Shown here piece by piece: positions 1 to 14,400 of a DNA stretch of 64,000 nucleotides. Under the pieces are notes generated by a model, which was not told the DNA's origin, searched no databases, and was given only the letters and a program-made list of their open reading frames with translations. Each line of letters begins with the position of its first letter. The stretch's first letter is position 1. The translations under genes and the position numbers were made by a program. The stretch comes from Atrichornis clamosus (taxonomy: Eukaryota; Chordata; Aves; Passeriformes; Menuridae), in assembly GCA_013400975.1 (NCBI GenBank), contig WBMZ01004790.1, positions 124,001-188,000 of the forward strand, in the 5' to 3' direction.

Positions 1-3000
1 GATATTTTATTATTGCAACAACAGATTTGTCACGTTTGCAGAAATAGCATTGAAACTTGAACAAAACAGAACAAATGTGATGTTATTATGTAAGATTGAC
101 ATATTTAATCCTTTCCATGGCTACAGGCTTCTCTGCAGTCACAGGAATATCCCATGGTCATGCTAATGAGGAGGCAATCCAATTTTCTGGAGTTCTGGCA
201 ATATGGTGTGTTTGAACAAGAGCATTTTTACCTTACTCAATGGAGTCATCAAAATGCTTGTGAATAACTTCCTGTTCCCTCTTTGTAACAAAGACACCTG
301 ATCTGTTCAAAGTCTCTTGTAAAAACCTACTTGAGCATATGCATTAAACTGGATAGATTTTATTTTTAAGGTATGGTGCATTTAAATGTATCGATAATGT
401 TTGCCACGTGACACTGTGCTTTCTAGTTTGAGGCAGCTTGGTGTGGCTCTAAGTGCATTTCATGAAATGAAAACTTGGCCAAGGTTAAAGGTGTTGTGCC
501 CACAGTCAAGCAATCCTAATAGTTCACTGGGAGTGTTTTAGTATAGTTTTAACAAAGCCTGTGTAGTGGAAATTAGAAACAGGCGTATGTATGTCTCTCA
601 TAGCAGGGAAACATGAATGTGAAACAAAAATCTGTTTTCTTTGATAAAATACAAAATATTTTTACAGACATTCTTTTCCTTTTCATACTAGACCTGTGCC
701 TATAATTGTAATAACCGTTGTGTGCCAGGCTGTTGACCCTACAGAAATCAGAAATGTCAGAGGCTTTTTAGTTACTGATGTTGGACTGTTGGTGATGCTA
801 TTTATGTAGTGTGACTTATTCTTATCGAGGTCATTAACACACAAGGAACTGTGGTGACAGAGGTGGGAATGTGCAGATCAGTTTGGTCCCTGTGTAAATG
901 TGAAAAATATCTGCAGAATACTAGTGAGCAACTTAGGAAACTAGTTGTGATTAAAATCAGTTCTCTAGTCCCAAATTTTTCTGTGCCAGAGACACTTTCT
1001 TTCCCTTCCTGTCCCTGTTTTTTCTCTGTATCCCAAGCTGTTTTCTGCACAGGGGTGTAGCCTTCACATACAAGTAGAATGAATTTCTGTAGGTATTTCA
1101 AATATGCATTGGTGATATCTTAGAAAATGCAAAGTGAAAGAATTGCTTAGGAGAACATTTTTGAAGGAACTGAGTTCCTGCTATGGTGTTAAATGCGTAT
1201 TCTTGCAAAGCAGATGCTTCTTCTTCAATATCATCTTGACATAAGATTCCAATAAATGAATGTAGTCTTGCCTTCCTAAAAGGGTTATTCCTTATCATAT
1301 CTGTGTGACTGGTTTGTTCCCTTTAGCACACACAGAGTTGTACCCAGTTTAGTGAAGTGGAAAGAATGGTGAAAAGAATTGGAAATCTTTAGTTGTCACT
1401 TACTTGGTGCTTCTGTTGATGATATTCAGAGCAGAACCAAATCTCGACAGTTCTGCCATTGACTTGCAGTCACACAGGTAGGAAACAGCTTTCTGTAGAG
1501 GAGGTAATGGAGGACTTTGAAGTCTTACACAGCTTGGGTAGTATGAGAAGGAAATGTTCATGTTTCACATATCTGTGCAGTATGTGCAGTACAGCAAATA
1601 TCTTGAAGAAAACATGGCTTTAAATCAACTGCTATTTGCTAAGGTTTGAAAGTACTTAGGGGTTGGATGTGAGACTACATTATTGCAGATTACCCAGAAA
1701 ATAGCAACCACCTGTGACTGTGGTGCTTGTTCATGTCAAGTAAGAAATAATGCAGCCAGGAATTGCTGCACCTAGAGACTTAAGATAATAAGTTTGCCTT
1801 TCATTTGCTGTGGGTGAAGGGTTATACAATTACTGTAGTTCTGTTCCTCTGTATTAACATTAAATTTCAGTAACTAGCTGTAGCTGGAGTATTGGTTTTA
1901 CTCATACTAAAAAATGAAGTTTCCTAAAAGAATTCAACCTTTTCAAAAAACATAATCCTTTAGAATAGCTCTTTTAATTTTTCCGGTAGCTTTCATGATC
2001 CAAAACAACATGAGCAAGAGGCAGCGACACTATTCTCTTGAGGAAGAGAGGTAGTTGAGGGAGGAAAATTGAGTAAACATTTATTAGAAGAGAATCCAGG
2101 CCTGCATCTCAACAAATTCTGTAGCAAATTGATCAATTTTTAGCAATTTCATTGCTGCTGAAAGCTATTTTATGCTAAAATTAATCAGTTCCATAGACTT
2201 CCATGCTGGAACTTGAGGTGGTGACCTTCTGAAGAACATCAGAAAGGTAGCTTGGAACTGTGATTTCTCCAGCTGGTCCATCAGGATTTGGGAGACATCT
2301 TCTGTTGTTCCTGAGGAAGTTGCCACTTCATTAAGAATACTCACAGCAGTAAATTGATAACACTGGAAAAGGATCTTCTTGTTTTGGTTGGTTTTTTTCT
2401 TTTTTTTTCCCTTCTTTTTTGGGATACAGTGAATGGTGATTGTTTCCTTCTTGTGAACTTCTTTGGAAGCTGGCAGATTTTTTGTGATGGATGTCTGTCT
2501 GCTGAAGAGAACATTATTTTATGAGGAAACAGTGAGTTTCTTGAAGCTACCAATAATTCTGTAAAAATTAATAAATGTCGTTCATGCCTTTGAATTCAAT
2601 GCAATAAACATCCATGAAATTTTTCTGAGAGCATTGCTATCTAGTATGTGTTATATGACTTCAAAAAGAGGATGTGGTTCCATGCAGGGTTTTGTGTGTA
2701 CCTCACCTTCCCCCTGCTTCTGGTGCCGTTTGGCTTTAATGCTTAGGCATATTTCTATACTCTGGGGACTACATTAAGCTATTTTCATCAACACTTGAAT
2801 CATCTTGAGGTAAAAATTCTACATTTTTGTCTTACTGAATATTTTTCTTCAAATGATTCAAGCCAGATGTACCATACACACATACAGGTAGGACTTTATG
2901 TGGAGTAGAAATGTATTTTTGGATTTCCATAATTTTCAGTACTTAAATGCAAAGACTAATATATCTGAATTTACCTTAGCCATTGCAGAACATCTCTTTG

Positions 3001-5420
3001 GGGTTTGTGTTGATACACCCAATCTCATTTTGTTGTAGTTGTGTATGTGGCTGAAGCTGCAGGAGAACTTGGCCAACCTTTCCCACTTTCTAAAAAACAG
3101 AAGTCCTCACAATTATGCACTTGTTTCATGATTTAAAATTGTCATAAACAGTTCATGTAAAGAAAAGTTGATCTTACATAGTAAAATTGTAGGAGGACTG
3201 AATGTGAAATATCAAGAGCTTTCAGGGAATAGGCATTCACTAAAGCTTATTTAAATGAAATGTAAACACAGGCAAATTGGACCCTAAATTTTGGGTCTTA
3301 ATTTTAACACATTCACCTTAATGTTTGCTGAGAAGGGGGAAACAACTTATAAAATAGATTCAGGTGGCCTTGCACAACCATTGAGTATTCTAAGGAAGCG
3401 TGATCTCATTATTGTTGTGTTGAATGGATGAAATACATATGCACTGAAACTATATTAGTGTCTGAATATCCAGCATTTAAACCCTTAAGTAGGTGCAGTG
3501 GCCTGCAAGGAAGCATCCTAAATATCTGTATTCTGTAACACTGGAAAACAGTTGTCATAATTGTATATGTCTCCTACCATGGCAAGCCTTCATTTTAAAG
3601 GGATTGTTGCAGTTTATACTCACATTTCAAGAAATGGGGCATGACTTAAAAGTCTTTGACCTGTGGAAATCCTACCTGCATGAGGATATTGTTTTACAAC
3701 CCATAGAATTTTATTAAAACAAATAAATTTTATTACTGCAAGATTTGTTTGTTTAGAGTTGGCTGTATGTGGCAGATGCAGTTTATTTTACGTGCCTGAA
3801 GTTTGTTAAGTCCCTTTGCCAACACAGAGTCACAGTGTGATGGACATGACTTCTGAACTCTGGAATGTTTGCAGTGGACTCTTAGACTGCTCCAAGGTCA
3901 TTCACCTCTGTTATGGACAGTAATGAATTTGTACAGCTACTAAGGCTAGACTGGAGGATGGAATTGCTTTTGTAGGTTTGTTTCCCCCTCTGGTATACTT
4001 ACAAAGCTTAATTTTTCATTTTCTAGGAGAGCAAGACATTTTTAAAACAAGTTACTGTTTTGCAAGTGATACACATCATGGATGCTTTACGGCTACTGTT
4101 TGTGCTGATGAAGACCATCAGCTCCTGGATACATCTAATTAAAACAGTCCAAAAAGAGATCATGAACAGCCGTGTTAACTGATTAGATCTTGCTGGACTA
4201 TAAAATGCATGACTTCTTGAGCAGAGCTTTTTGAAATGTGTGCTTCCAGTTTTTGCTTAACCTTTAAATTGTATCAGATACTTACAGGAGTGTATGTTTC
4301 TGTACTATTCAGGAGCCATTACGAGCACACTATAATGTACTTTCTGAGAATCTAATGTATTAGGAGTTTCAAGTCTTGTGTTTTTGTAGTTATATCAGTG
4401 AAAACAGTACTTAAGAAAAGCTTCAGGCTTATTTTGCACTATGAGTCATTGTTAAAAAATGGGTTCATCTTATTTGCTTTCTCCTGCAAGGCAGCTTTGC
4501 TGAGCAAAGTATAAGTATAACTGAAACTTGATCCCTCAGAAAATGTGTTCTGTATAGTTGTTCTTCTCATGTTAAATTGTCTGGTAACCATTTTATAAAA
4601 CAGTATAAAAGTCTGATCTGTCAGGTGTTTGGTCATTTGAACTGTCATATGTCTAAGTGCCATTGTGAGAGAGAAATAATTATTCTAGTTTTGTGAAATA
4701 GAAAGCTCTTGGGGTTTGGGTTTTTTTGGTCAGAACTGTATTGTCTTTATCTATCTTGATTGTTAGGAAGCATAAGGAGGACTCGTCAGTGTTGGAAAAA
4801 TCTTACTCCTCATGTATTTTTATATCATCTTAATAATAGGAGTGAAACCATTGCCACTTCATATACTTCTGTTGCCTTTGCCACTACTCTCTTTTGAACA
4901 TCAGTGATGCAAAGGGAAAGAAGTTGAAAGTCCTCAGTTTCCATTTGCATTGTGTTCCAGCTGTCAAGTCTTTCTGTATCTAACTTGCCACTGGAATTTA
5001 AGCTGCAGGACTGAATCCTTGATTACAGCAGTGCACCGAGTTGAAATTGTATTCAGTAATAACTGGATGAGTGGTGAGAAGCAGCATAAGCGCACCTGGA
5101 TGAAATGCTTGTATTCTTTTCTTTTACTTATGATTTCTAACAACTTTATTGAATAAGTGTTCCTAAAAGTGCTCAGTTTAGGTTTGAAAATATCTCGGTA
5201 GAATTAAATAACTGGGTTCCCAGCTAACTCTGTTAGCTGTTGGTATTTTCTGTAAAGATAGTTAAATTATTTGTTATATTGTGCATGTTTCCTAGAAAGC
5301 TTCTGTGCCTTCCTTTAGCTTTGCTGAACATTTATTCTCCGTTCTGCTTTTTTCCTTTTTTAAGGGCTTGGGTCCAGGCCAAAGAGCACAATTATGCTTA
5401 CATGGCCCTTGATTTTTAAA

Positions 5421-5494
5421 TGCATGCCTAACTAAGCAAGTAAGCAGTCCCATTAACGTCAATGGGATTACGTGCATACTTGGAGTTAGGTGCA
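5421..5494. repeat. Palindromic MITE-like ancient amniote repeat
   Basis: The sequence is an imperfect inverted repeat centred between 5457 and 5458. The core at 5449-5466 (CCCATT..AATGGG) pairs 16 of 18 bases, and the outer blocks GCCTAACT (5426-5433) and AGTTAGG (5484-5490) also pair. The motif of a sequence like TCAATGGGATTAC followed by GGCTTAAGTGCTTTG matches, from memory, a palindromic repeat common in turtle, crocodile and bird genomes. The element probably extends to about 5370-5520. The family name is not known to me. Confidence 0.6.
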
Positions 5495-8400
5495 GGCTTA
5501 AGTGCTTTGATGAATTGAAGTTTTACTGACTGACTGAGTCTTGTAACACAAGAAAGTGTTTCTAAGCACAGATACACTAATGAAAATGCTAACTAATGTA
5601 TCTCACATGGACAGAATCAGAAATATCTAATTGGGAAAAAAGTTACAGGAGATGAAAAAAGTAGTTAATGATACAAAAAGCTCAAGGAATAGTGACCATT
5701 GTACAGCTGTTGTACTGAAGCAGGAAGCCTAGCACGTGCTGCATTTTTTAGTTTATTTTGGTGGGAAATAATTGTAGTCAGCCTAACAGAGAGGTACAGT
5801 GCAGTAGCTTATCATGTCTTGAACAGCATCATTCCAAAATCTGGCAATTACTCACATGTGACTTTTGGCTCTGCATTTTTACTGGATTACTGCAAACTAG
5901 CAATTTCCTTGAGAGATCTTACTTCTGAATGTAAAATTTTCTTTGGCTTTTCAGTGGTTCCCATGCAGAAATCTGCATTCAGGCAAACAAAGCAATGCTG
6001 TGACTATTTTCCATCAAAAAGAGAATTCATACAAACTAAGAAGCAAATAAATCTGTTTCTGAACTGTAGCCTTTGAGCGAGATCTCACAGCAGTCCAGTG
6101 ATCAGCATATCCTGTGACAGCAAGATGAAGTTATCAAGGCTGCGTTCATTTGCAGAGTCAAACCCATGCTTGTGTCTTTTTTGGACCAAGGCCTTGCATG
6201 CCAGTAAACCCACAGCTTTCCCAGTTGTGGGAGCTGACCTTTGTTCTGTTGACTTCAAAATAGTTTCACATGATTCCTCTGGTTCTGCATGTGGCAGGGA
6301 AGTATCTGACTCTGCTTGGGAGGGGAAGGCCAAAAGCCAGGACAGGACAAGGAAAACTTTCTCCCTGCAGCTGGTTGCTGTCTACTGCTCTCTGGTAATA
6401 AAGCAGGAGCACTGACCAGGGCCACAGGAGGCTGTGAGCAGGTGAGGGAGAAACCCATTCTATCCAGGTTGCTCAAATAACTCCCCAAACATGGACATTT
6501 TCTTCATTGCCATAGCATGATTGAAATAAATACTGTTCGGATCTTAACTCATATGAGCATTTTAAATCTTCAGTTTGTACTTGTGCACATACCGTGAAAC
6601 CAGATATTATTTTCTTAATCTTTGAAGACTTGTTTTTTCTGGAGACCCTTTCCCCCCTCTGACAAGCCCAGTTAAGTAACTGCACAAGCTTTATAGGCAA
6701 AATCAAGGAACTCTGCAAACCCCTGGAAGGTCTTTACTGGTCTCATGAGGGCAATGGGCTCTAGTTTGAGAACATCTGCTCTACACAGCATCAGGTATAA
6801 TATGATTGAATGCTTCTCAGATGCCAAATTATCAAGTTTTTTATTCCAGCTGTAACACAGAGCTGTAACTAACAAATAATGAGCCTAAATGGACTGAATG
6901 TTATGATAGTTTAATTGCTCTCTGCTGCTGTTTCTGACTGAATTTTTCTGTTAAGAAAGAAGTATTCCTAGGGAGTAAATAGGTTTGTTCTAAGGCTTAC
7001 AAGAATAATTTGTGTATTGAAATCACAAGGGTTTTGGTTTGTTTTTTTTAAATATGTGTTTTCTTCTTTTGTCTTGGGGACTTGAGTAGTCTAGAGAAAT
7101 GCATAAATTTAAGTTTTGGGATTTAATAGTGAAGCACATGAATTCTATGTACAGCAAAGACTAAATCATGTGGTTCACAAATTCTTGGATTGTGCTTCTA
7201 TATATTTGTGGAGTGTTAAAGGTGTAAGTAAAAGAACATAGGCAGATATTAATCCCCTCACATACTCCCAACAGGATACTGCTAGAGCTTAATCTAAAAC
7301 AGTGGGTTTTGCAAATGTACCTGCAAAAGTAGCATCAGGTTTCAGTGTTCTGGTATAGCTGATAAGACCCAATTATATTTTTGTAGGTACTTTGTGTCAT
7401 GTACTTGTGCTGCAGAACAAATAGAGCAGATAAAATTACGTCTGTAGGGTTTTTTTTACTTGTCTGAGACTAGAATGTGCAAACCACTCTTTTTCATGTT
7501 AAGCCATTCCTGTTACTTGGGGCTTTTTTAAATTGCTATTTTGGATTATATTTCTGTTTATATTTTTAGCACAATATAATTTATCTTGATAGTTTTGGCC
7601 CAATAGCTGAGTAATTTGATGTCAGTGTTGCTATTTGTCTTTATAAATGTCTCCTGTCTTAATACTCCGACTTCTGTGTTTTTCAGTAAATCAGATTTAA
7701 TAACTACAGCCTTTTCTCTTGGACTGGAATATTTAGGACTCCTGCTGTATCATTCCTAATGATTCTGATGAAAACCCAGGAAGTCTGTGATCAGTCTCGT
7801 TGTTGTAATGAGCTTTAGTTCAAAACATTGTTAGATAAGTATTGCCTATTAGTCTTACCTAGTGTGGTGGAACCCACAGTTTGACATGCCTGACTGCAAG
7901 GACATTTGGTACAACCATTTGGAGGTGGAAGAAGAGGGACAACTGACAATACTGTAAGAGTGGTAAACTTCATAATAAGCTTCTGCATTAAAACCCTCCA
8001 GAAATTAATAGATGATGTCAAAGCCAGAAGTCAGTGATACATGCACATTTGCTGAATTATTCTTCTTACACCAAGCATAGTATCGTACTGTGATTTTGAC
8101 CCAGTAAGTATTGAGTTTGTTTCCATGTCCTGATCCAGAAGGTGATGTGGTGTCTATGCAGAGAGATTTAATTCAGAAGCTTTCTCTCCTTTGTGTACCT
8201 TTCTTTTTACTTTCTTTTTTCTTTTTTGTTTTAGTCTTTTGTAAGATAATAGTTAAAGTTGCATCCCTGAGACTGAAGTATGCATATGACATCCAGTCAA
8301 AAACTTTTCAGTCAAAAGCCTCAGGTGCTCAAATAATCTACTTCTAGCTTGCTTTGAAGTAATCTTTTGCCATGCTTTTCAGCAGGCAGATACAAGGTTT

Positions 8401-11400
8401 TTTGGCTCATGCTCCTTGCCATCCAGAAGCTTTGTAGCCACATGATGCTGATCCTGAGTGTGCCTGGTACTTTGTCCCAGAAAGGGATATGGTCACATTA
8501 AACACTTAAATTTTATACCTTTTACCCTTGGTACTGTACAGGGCAGGTTGGCAACTGGCAGGTTTGAAGGAGGACAGAGTGAGGTGCATCTGCTGCAAAG
8601 TATCTTGCAGGCATTTCTTTAGAAGTAACTGTATGGAAAAAATTGCAAAATGTACCATCTTTGGCTGTCAGGCAGCTCAGTACTCAGTGGAAAACCCTAA
8701 GCAGGGTTCTTTGAATGTTGCTCCATGGTCTTTGTGTTGAGTGGGTGCACTGATTTATGCAAACCTTTGGTGGATGTTTTTCCCAGTAAACCTCAGTTTT
8801 CACATGGTGGACGATTATTTCAACAGCTGTGCCTAGGGCTATCATCTAGAGAATATTATGGCTCTGAAAACATTTTAGCATGCCAGCCTTCTACTCAGGA
8901 GTAATTAATTTCTATAATAAGGTTTTAGAAGGCTTAGTTAGTAGTTTATGGTTTACTATTTTCAGATTGGCTTTTCTGGAATCATATGAACCCCCCAGTG
9001 ACTTGAGTTTCTGGTTAATTCCTTGGCACCGTTGCCAGTGAACCTTGTGTGGAGCAACCTGACTCCTGGCACAGAAGGATTGTGTATCCCAGAGCTGGTA
9101 CAGCTGCACAGAGCTCAGGTCAAGCAGTTCCAGCACTGGTGACCTTCATTGCTGTTCACAGGGCTGCCTTGAAACCCTCCAGGGGCTGAAGTTACCCAAC
9201 AGGAGGAGGAAATTGGCTCGTGTATTCTCTTTGGTTTTAAGAACACTGTTAAGGAAAGTTATGAAGCCTACTTGTAGGGTGGGTATATTAGAAAATAAAA
9301 CCCTAGATACTTTTCAAACTTTTGACCCTATAGCTTTTACTGCTTGCTTTTTTATTTTGAGGACTCTTGACAGGCTTTTTTTTCTTTTCTTTGAAGATCT
9401 TTTTGAGGGACGAAGAAAGAATGAGAATTTGATTGCATACAAAATGTAAAATGTCATCAGGAGTTCATTGTGAAAACAGTTGCAGTCTTCCTCCACAAAC
9501 TCTCCTCTCTTAATCCTACTGAGCATTTCTTCTACAGTGCTGTTGTCAGCTGTAATAGCTCTGGGCGTAGCATGGGTAAAAGGTCTGGCATTTTTGGAGA
9601 CGTTCCTTTTGGAACAATGGTGGAAGCCATTTGCCGTCATAGACCTGACTCAGTAGTTGTTGGTTTGGTTTATCACAGCTAGATTATGTTCTATACTTGG
9701 AGCAGATCTGTTGAACACTTCCTTGAGTCTCTGCCTTGCATAGCAATGCATGTCCTGGTGAAGTCTTTTAGCAAACTGGGAGTTATGTGGTCCTGAAGTC
9801 ACTGTTGCCTTGTGTAAAAAAAGTGTTCCAAGTACTTACTCATGAGTGCTTTGTTGCTATTTTGAAATACTGAACCAAATTGCTTGCTAGAAAAGTAGTT
9901 GAAAAATATATTTGTAATTTAAATTTTTTAATTTTTTCTCAAAATGAATAAAAGAGTGCTTATTCTCCAAAGAGTAGTACTCTGAGAAGCACATCAGAAG
10001 TCTAATGCTGAATACAGCGAACAGTCATTTCAGAGAGAAGAATGCTTTTAGAGATGTTTTTACATTCTTATTGCTTTACCGGGGATATTTCCTCAAAGCA
10101 CTGGGGAAAGACGAACACAACAGATGTGCCAACTTGCACTAGGGGCTGTGGTCCTTTGGCTCTTCAGGTGCTGTTGAAAATTTCCCCAAGGGCAAAGTGG
10201 GTTCTTGAGTAAATGGATTTAATCAACTTTTCTTTGGATTTGCTAAGCATTGGATATTGATTATTAAAATTCAAATGTGAAATTCAAGATGAAATTCTGC
10301 TTTTGGAAATATTCTGTAGCAGTGCCTTGTTTCATGAGCAGATCTTTTAGTGAATTGAAGAAACTCAAATCTCACAGGGTGAGCTCCAGTTTCCTGTTTG
10401 TCCTGATCTTTGATGTCAGTGGCAATCCCTTGAGGCTTGAGAAGGAAGCATTTTCAGTAGCTCTGTGGGTCAGAAGTGCATGTCCTGATTCTGATCACTG
10501 TCACTGCTACACCTCTGCTCCCCAAAGAGGAAAGGCATTTGTATGAAAGTTGGTACATGTTTATGAATGTCTTTTTCTGTAGTCATTGCATCTGCAATCT
10601 GTGTCTTACTGCATAGGGAAAATGTTACTGCCACCCACAGAATCTGTCAGGAAAGGATTAGAATTTCAGGAAAACAATGGAAATTCCATATTTTTAATTA
10701 CTTGATAAACTACAGATCAAAGCTGTTAATGACTGTAGTGTTAATGGAATGTCATTGTTACGGTACTTCTGTCATTTACTGAGAGGGAAATCCTCTTTTG
10801 AAATGGTCAGTAGAGAGAACCTGGCTTTGATGGTTTTTAGTTGGCCAAGATATTACAGCCTGGTGCACAATTTATTTATTGGACATTCTTACCTGTTTAA
10901 TAACTAATTTAAGGTGTTCAATTGAGTTTTGCAAGTATGTATTTTTATTGTTTTATGAAGTATTATTCTTAAACACATTCTTTAATTTTCCATTTTAATA
11001 TTTTTAATTGTGTGTCATGTTTAAAGGTCCTATATTTTTAAATTTTTGAATAATGGTTAGCTAAAATTGAAATGCTGCAGCACTTAGATGAATTATCTAT
11101 ACTTTGTCCTAGATTTTTCACACTCAATAAGGAACAAAAAGTCTTCGAGATAAAGTCATGATAGTTTAGCCCACTCTGGTTTTGATGCCTGCATAGACTT
11201 TTTCTGGTCATCAGGATCCTTTCCTATAAAAGAAGTCCATGATATTTTGGATTTTTCTTGGTCAACTTTGTACGTATCTTGTCAGGAAGTGTTTGTTTGT
11301 TTACTGGAGCATATAGTTTTCATTATCCTTTCTAAGATGGACACAAGATAAGTGCAAGATGGTTTTCACTTCCATTTTGTCCTTGTTCCCCATTTGGCAA

Positions 11401-14400
11401 GCATGTTAAATCATGACCTGAATAATCCTATATAGTCTCTCTCAATATTTTCTGAGCTAATAACTTCAGAAGTATTACTCCTAATGTCTTTGCTTGGATA
11501 CAAAGTGCTAGTGATAAGCAACTAAATGAGTGTTATGTTTCTATTGCACAGGATCCTGAGAAGAGGCACTTTCCCCTGTGTTCATACTAAGGCAATGATA
11601 GTCTACCTCTAAACCCTTCAGTTCCTGCACCTTTTTTCATCGTCAAACTTGTCTTCCAGTTTCTCATCTCTGTTAATCATGAGTATTAGTCAGACTCCTC
11701 CTCCTCCCACTTGACACACATCTTTTCATTATCAGCTTCTTACATTCCCTTATCAACTCTGTGTTTTTGCTGCTAACGGAGTGTTAGCCCCTGCTTCAGT
11801 ATTTGTTCTCTAGCCTCTTCTTATTCCTTACTCCTCATCACTGCAGTTTTGAAAGTCCTCCAGGAATGTTTTTCATTTTAGCCAAGGGACCACACAGCTA
11901 GAAAAAAATCTGCACAGGGAATAAGAACATAGTGCAAAAAGAATATAATCCTTTGTTTTGCCACTTTTAATGGCCCTTTTCTGTGCACACTTAGATTCGG
12001 CTGGAATGTTCGTATTTGCAAACTTACTAATGCAATTGCACTGCCTTCTTGTCTTCCCAGAATTCCAAGACATCCTTTACTCACCATTTTCTGTTTCAGG
12101 TCTGTTGTGTCAGAGGATGGGTAGTGGATGCCTGCACGATCATATTTTTATGTAGTAATACTGGTTAAAAAGTTATTACTCTATAGACAACTAGTCTGTT
12201 CATATATAAAAACAACATTGGGAACAATCTGTAAAATATCTTAAGCTTGCCTGGCTTTGGGAAGGATAAAGCTCTTGTTGTTTTGATGGAGCAGTGAAAG
12301 GTGACTAGATCACACCTAATTAAAATGCAAAACTTATTCTAGCTCATGACCAGCTCAGACCGACAATAATTTTCCCAATATTTAAGAGTTCGGTTAAAAT
12401 ATTTAAAATATCTAACATTTGTCGCATTCTTATTGTGCTTAAATGGGCAGTAATGACGTAAGATGTCAGTCTGAATTTATGGCATTAATTGCTGTTATAA
12501 ATTTCTCTCCTGCTCTGTATATTTTCCATACTAATTCTGACTTGTGGTGCTGGAAACTGAATTAAATTACAGTTAACTATTAAAACTGTAGAAGCAAAAG
12601 CAGAAATCTGATTGGTGTAAGACCATATTTCATAAGTCCTAGCCTACAGCTTAGAAACAATGTGGTGAAAAGTCAATATTTTGAAAACATAGTGAGGGAA
12701 ATGCTAATAAAAAAGTTTAAATGTGGTAGATCAATCAGTGTGGGTAGAACAAACAAAAGTCAGGTGCCTGACTTAGCCATTTACTCTGTCAGCTTGACGA
12801 CATGAATGTCATCAGTGTATATTTCTTAAACTTTTAATGTATGGTAAACTGTCCACAGTGTTCTAAGTCTGTTAATGGCTGGGCTCTTTGCTGCTTGATA
12901 AGTGAACTGAATTTAATCTTTCATGAAGTGAAGTATCTTAAATGTGCAGTGTTGTGCTTCTTCCATGCAATCAGCAACTACTCCAGTGTTGTGTGGTACT
13001 GTGTAATCCTGTTGATTTTGGTTGAAAGGTTGCTTAGTTTTGGCTCTTTAGTTGATCAGAGTCTGATGTTTGTGCCAGATTTTGTTCCATTTATTGAATA
13101 AAAGAATGCAGAACAGAAGACAGGAAATTAACACAAATATCTGACTAGCAAGGAAAACAAAAAGTTATTAATGAATTTGCATCAACCACTTAATTACCCA
13201 TTAAAGTCATTGGCATACTTGTTCATACTATCTTTGTAGAAGCATATTCAATAGACATTCAGTGACATCTGTCTGAAATGTGCCCTTTCTTTTTTCAGCT
13301 GTTACAAAGAACATTCTGTTTAACTTTCATTTTGGTTTGTTTGCATAGTGACAGCAGTCTAAAATAATTTCCAGCTTACTTGCATATGTATACTAAATTT
13401 CCCTAGTGTCACCAGCTGTTTGATCACAGAATCATGGTAGCTGTCCCTGACAAACACTTCACGCAGAAGCTTATCTCAAGCTGTGTAATGTGAATTTTAA
13501 ATCAATCTGTTCAGTTTTCTTGGTTTGTATAGTATGCTCTCAACAACATACATTATTCTGCACATATAAACTGTCAGCTTTGAGAGTTTGGAATCTGTGC
13601 TAATTTCTGTGTAGGATTGAAAATAAGAAGAGAAGTGGAGATCACTAAACCAAAACTGTTTTAGTAAATAAGTTACTAAGAATATTTTAAAGACCTCTAA
13701 GTGGTATACAGTTTTGTCATATTTTTTGGAAAGTCTTTGCAGAGCTGTGACTGTTGCAATTATCTGTAAATAACTGTTGGGTCAGAAGAAAATCTTGCAG
13801 AAATAACCAGGCCTCCATGAGCTGCGAGAATATTGCACAAAAGTCACATGGACATTTGCATTGGTCTCTAATAAGAAAACAGACACATGAGCAGTAAAGA
13901 CCCATAGAGGCTTTTCTGTTATTTCCTTGGCAACAGCTGCACAAAGACTGTGAAAGAGGGAAGCTGCCATTGTGTGTGTGGAATCTAGGAAACTTCTAGT
14001 ATTTCTGTTTTTCATTTCTCTCTTCATTTAGGGGTCGACCAGAAGGAATGTTGAATGTAAAATCACTGCGGTTTTGGAAGTGATGATTGGAACTGTATCT
14101 TCAAATCAAACTATCACAGTAGTTTTCTATCTGTGTTAGATTTCTCTGAATTTCTCTACTCTAAATTTACTTATTTCTCCAGAATCATGACATTTGGTCT
14201 TCATTCAAAGCTGGTTGTAAAATTCAAACTTGATTTTGAATTATATTTGTATATGGATGTCCATCCAGGAACACAGACAGCTCATTTCACTTGTGCTTAG
14301 GTGTAAGAACCTAACTTTTCAGAGTCCCTGACGATTGTCATAAACACAAAACCCCATTAACCCTTCTCATATTGCACAATGAGAACAGAGGGAGCTTTAC

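Noticed and set aside
6085..6415. Overlapping protein-like frames on both strands
   Set aside because: Open frames on both strands over the same GC-richer bases point to composition rather than coding, and no family is recognised.
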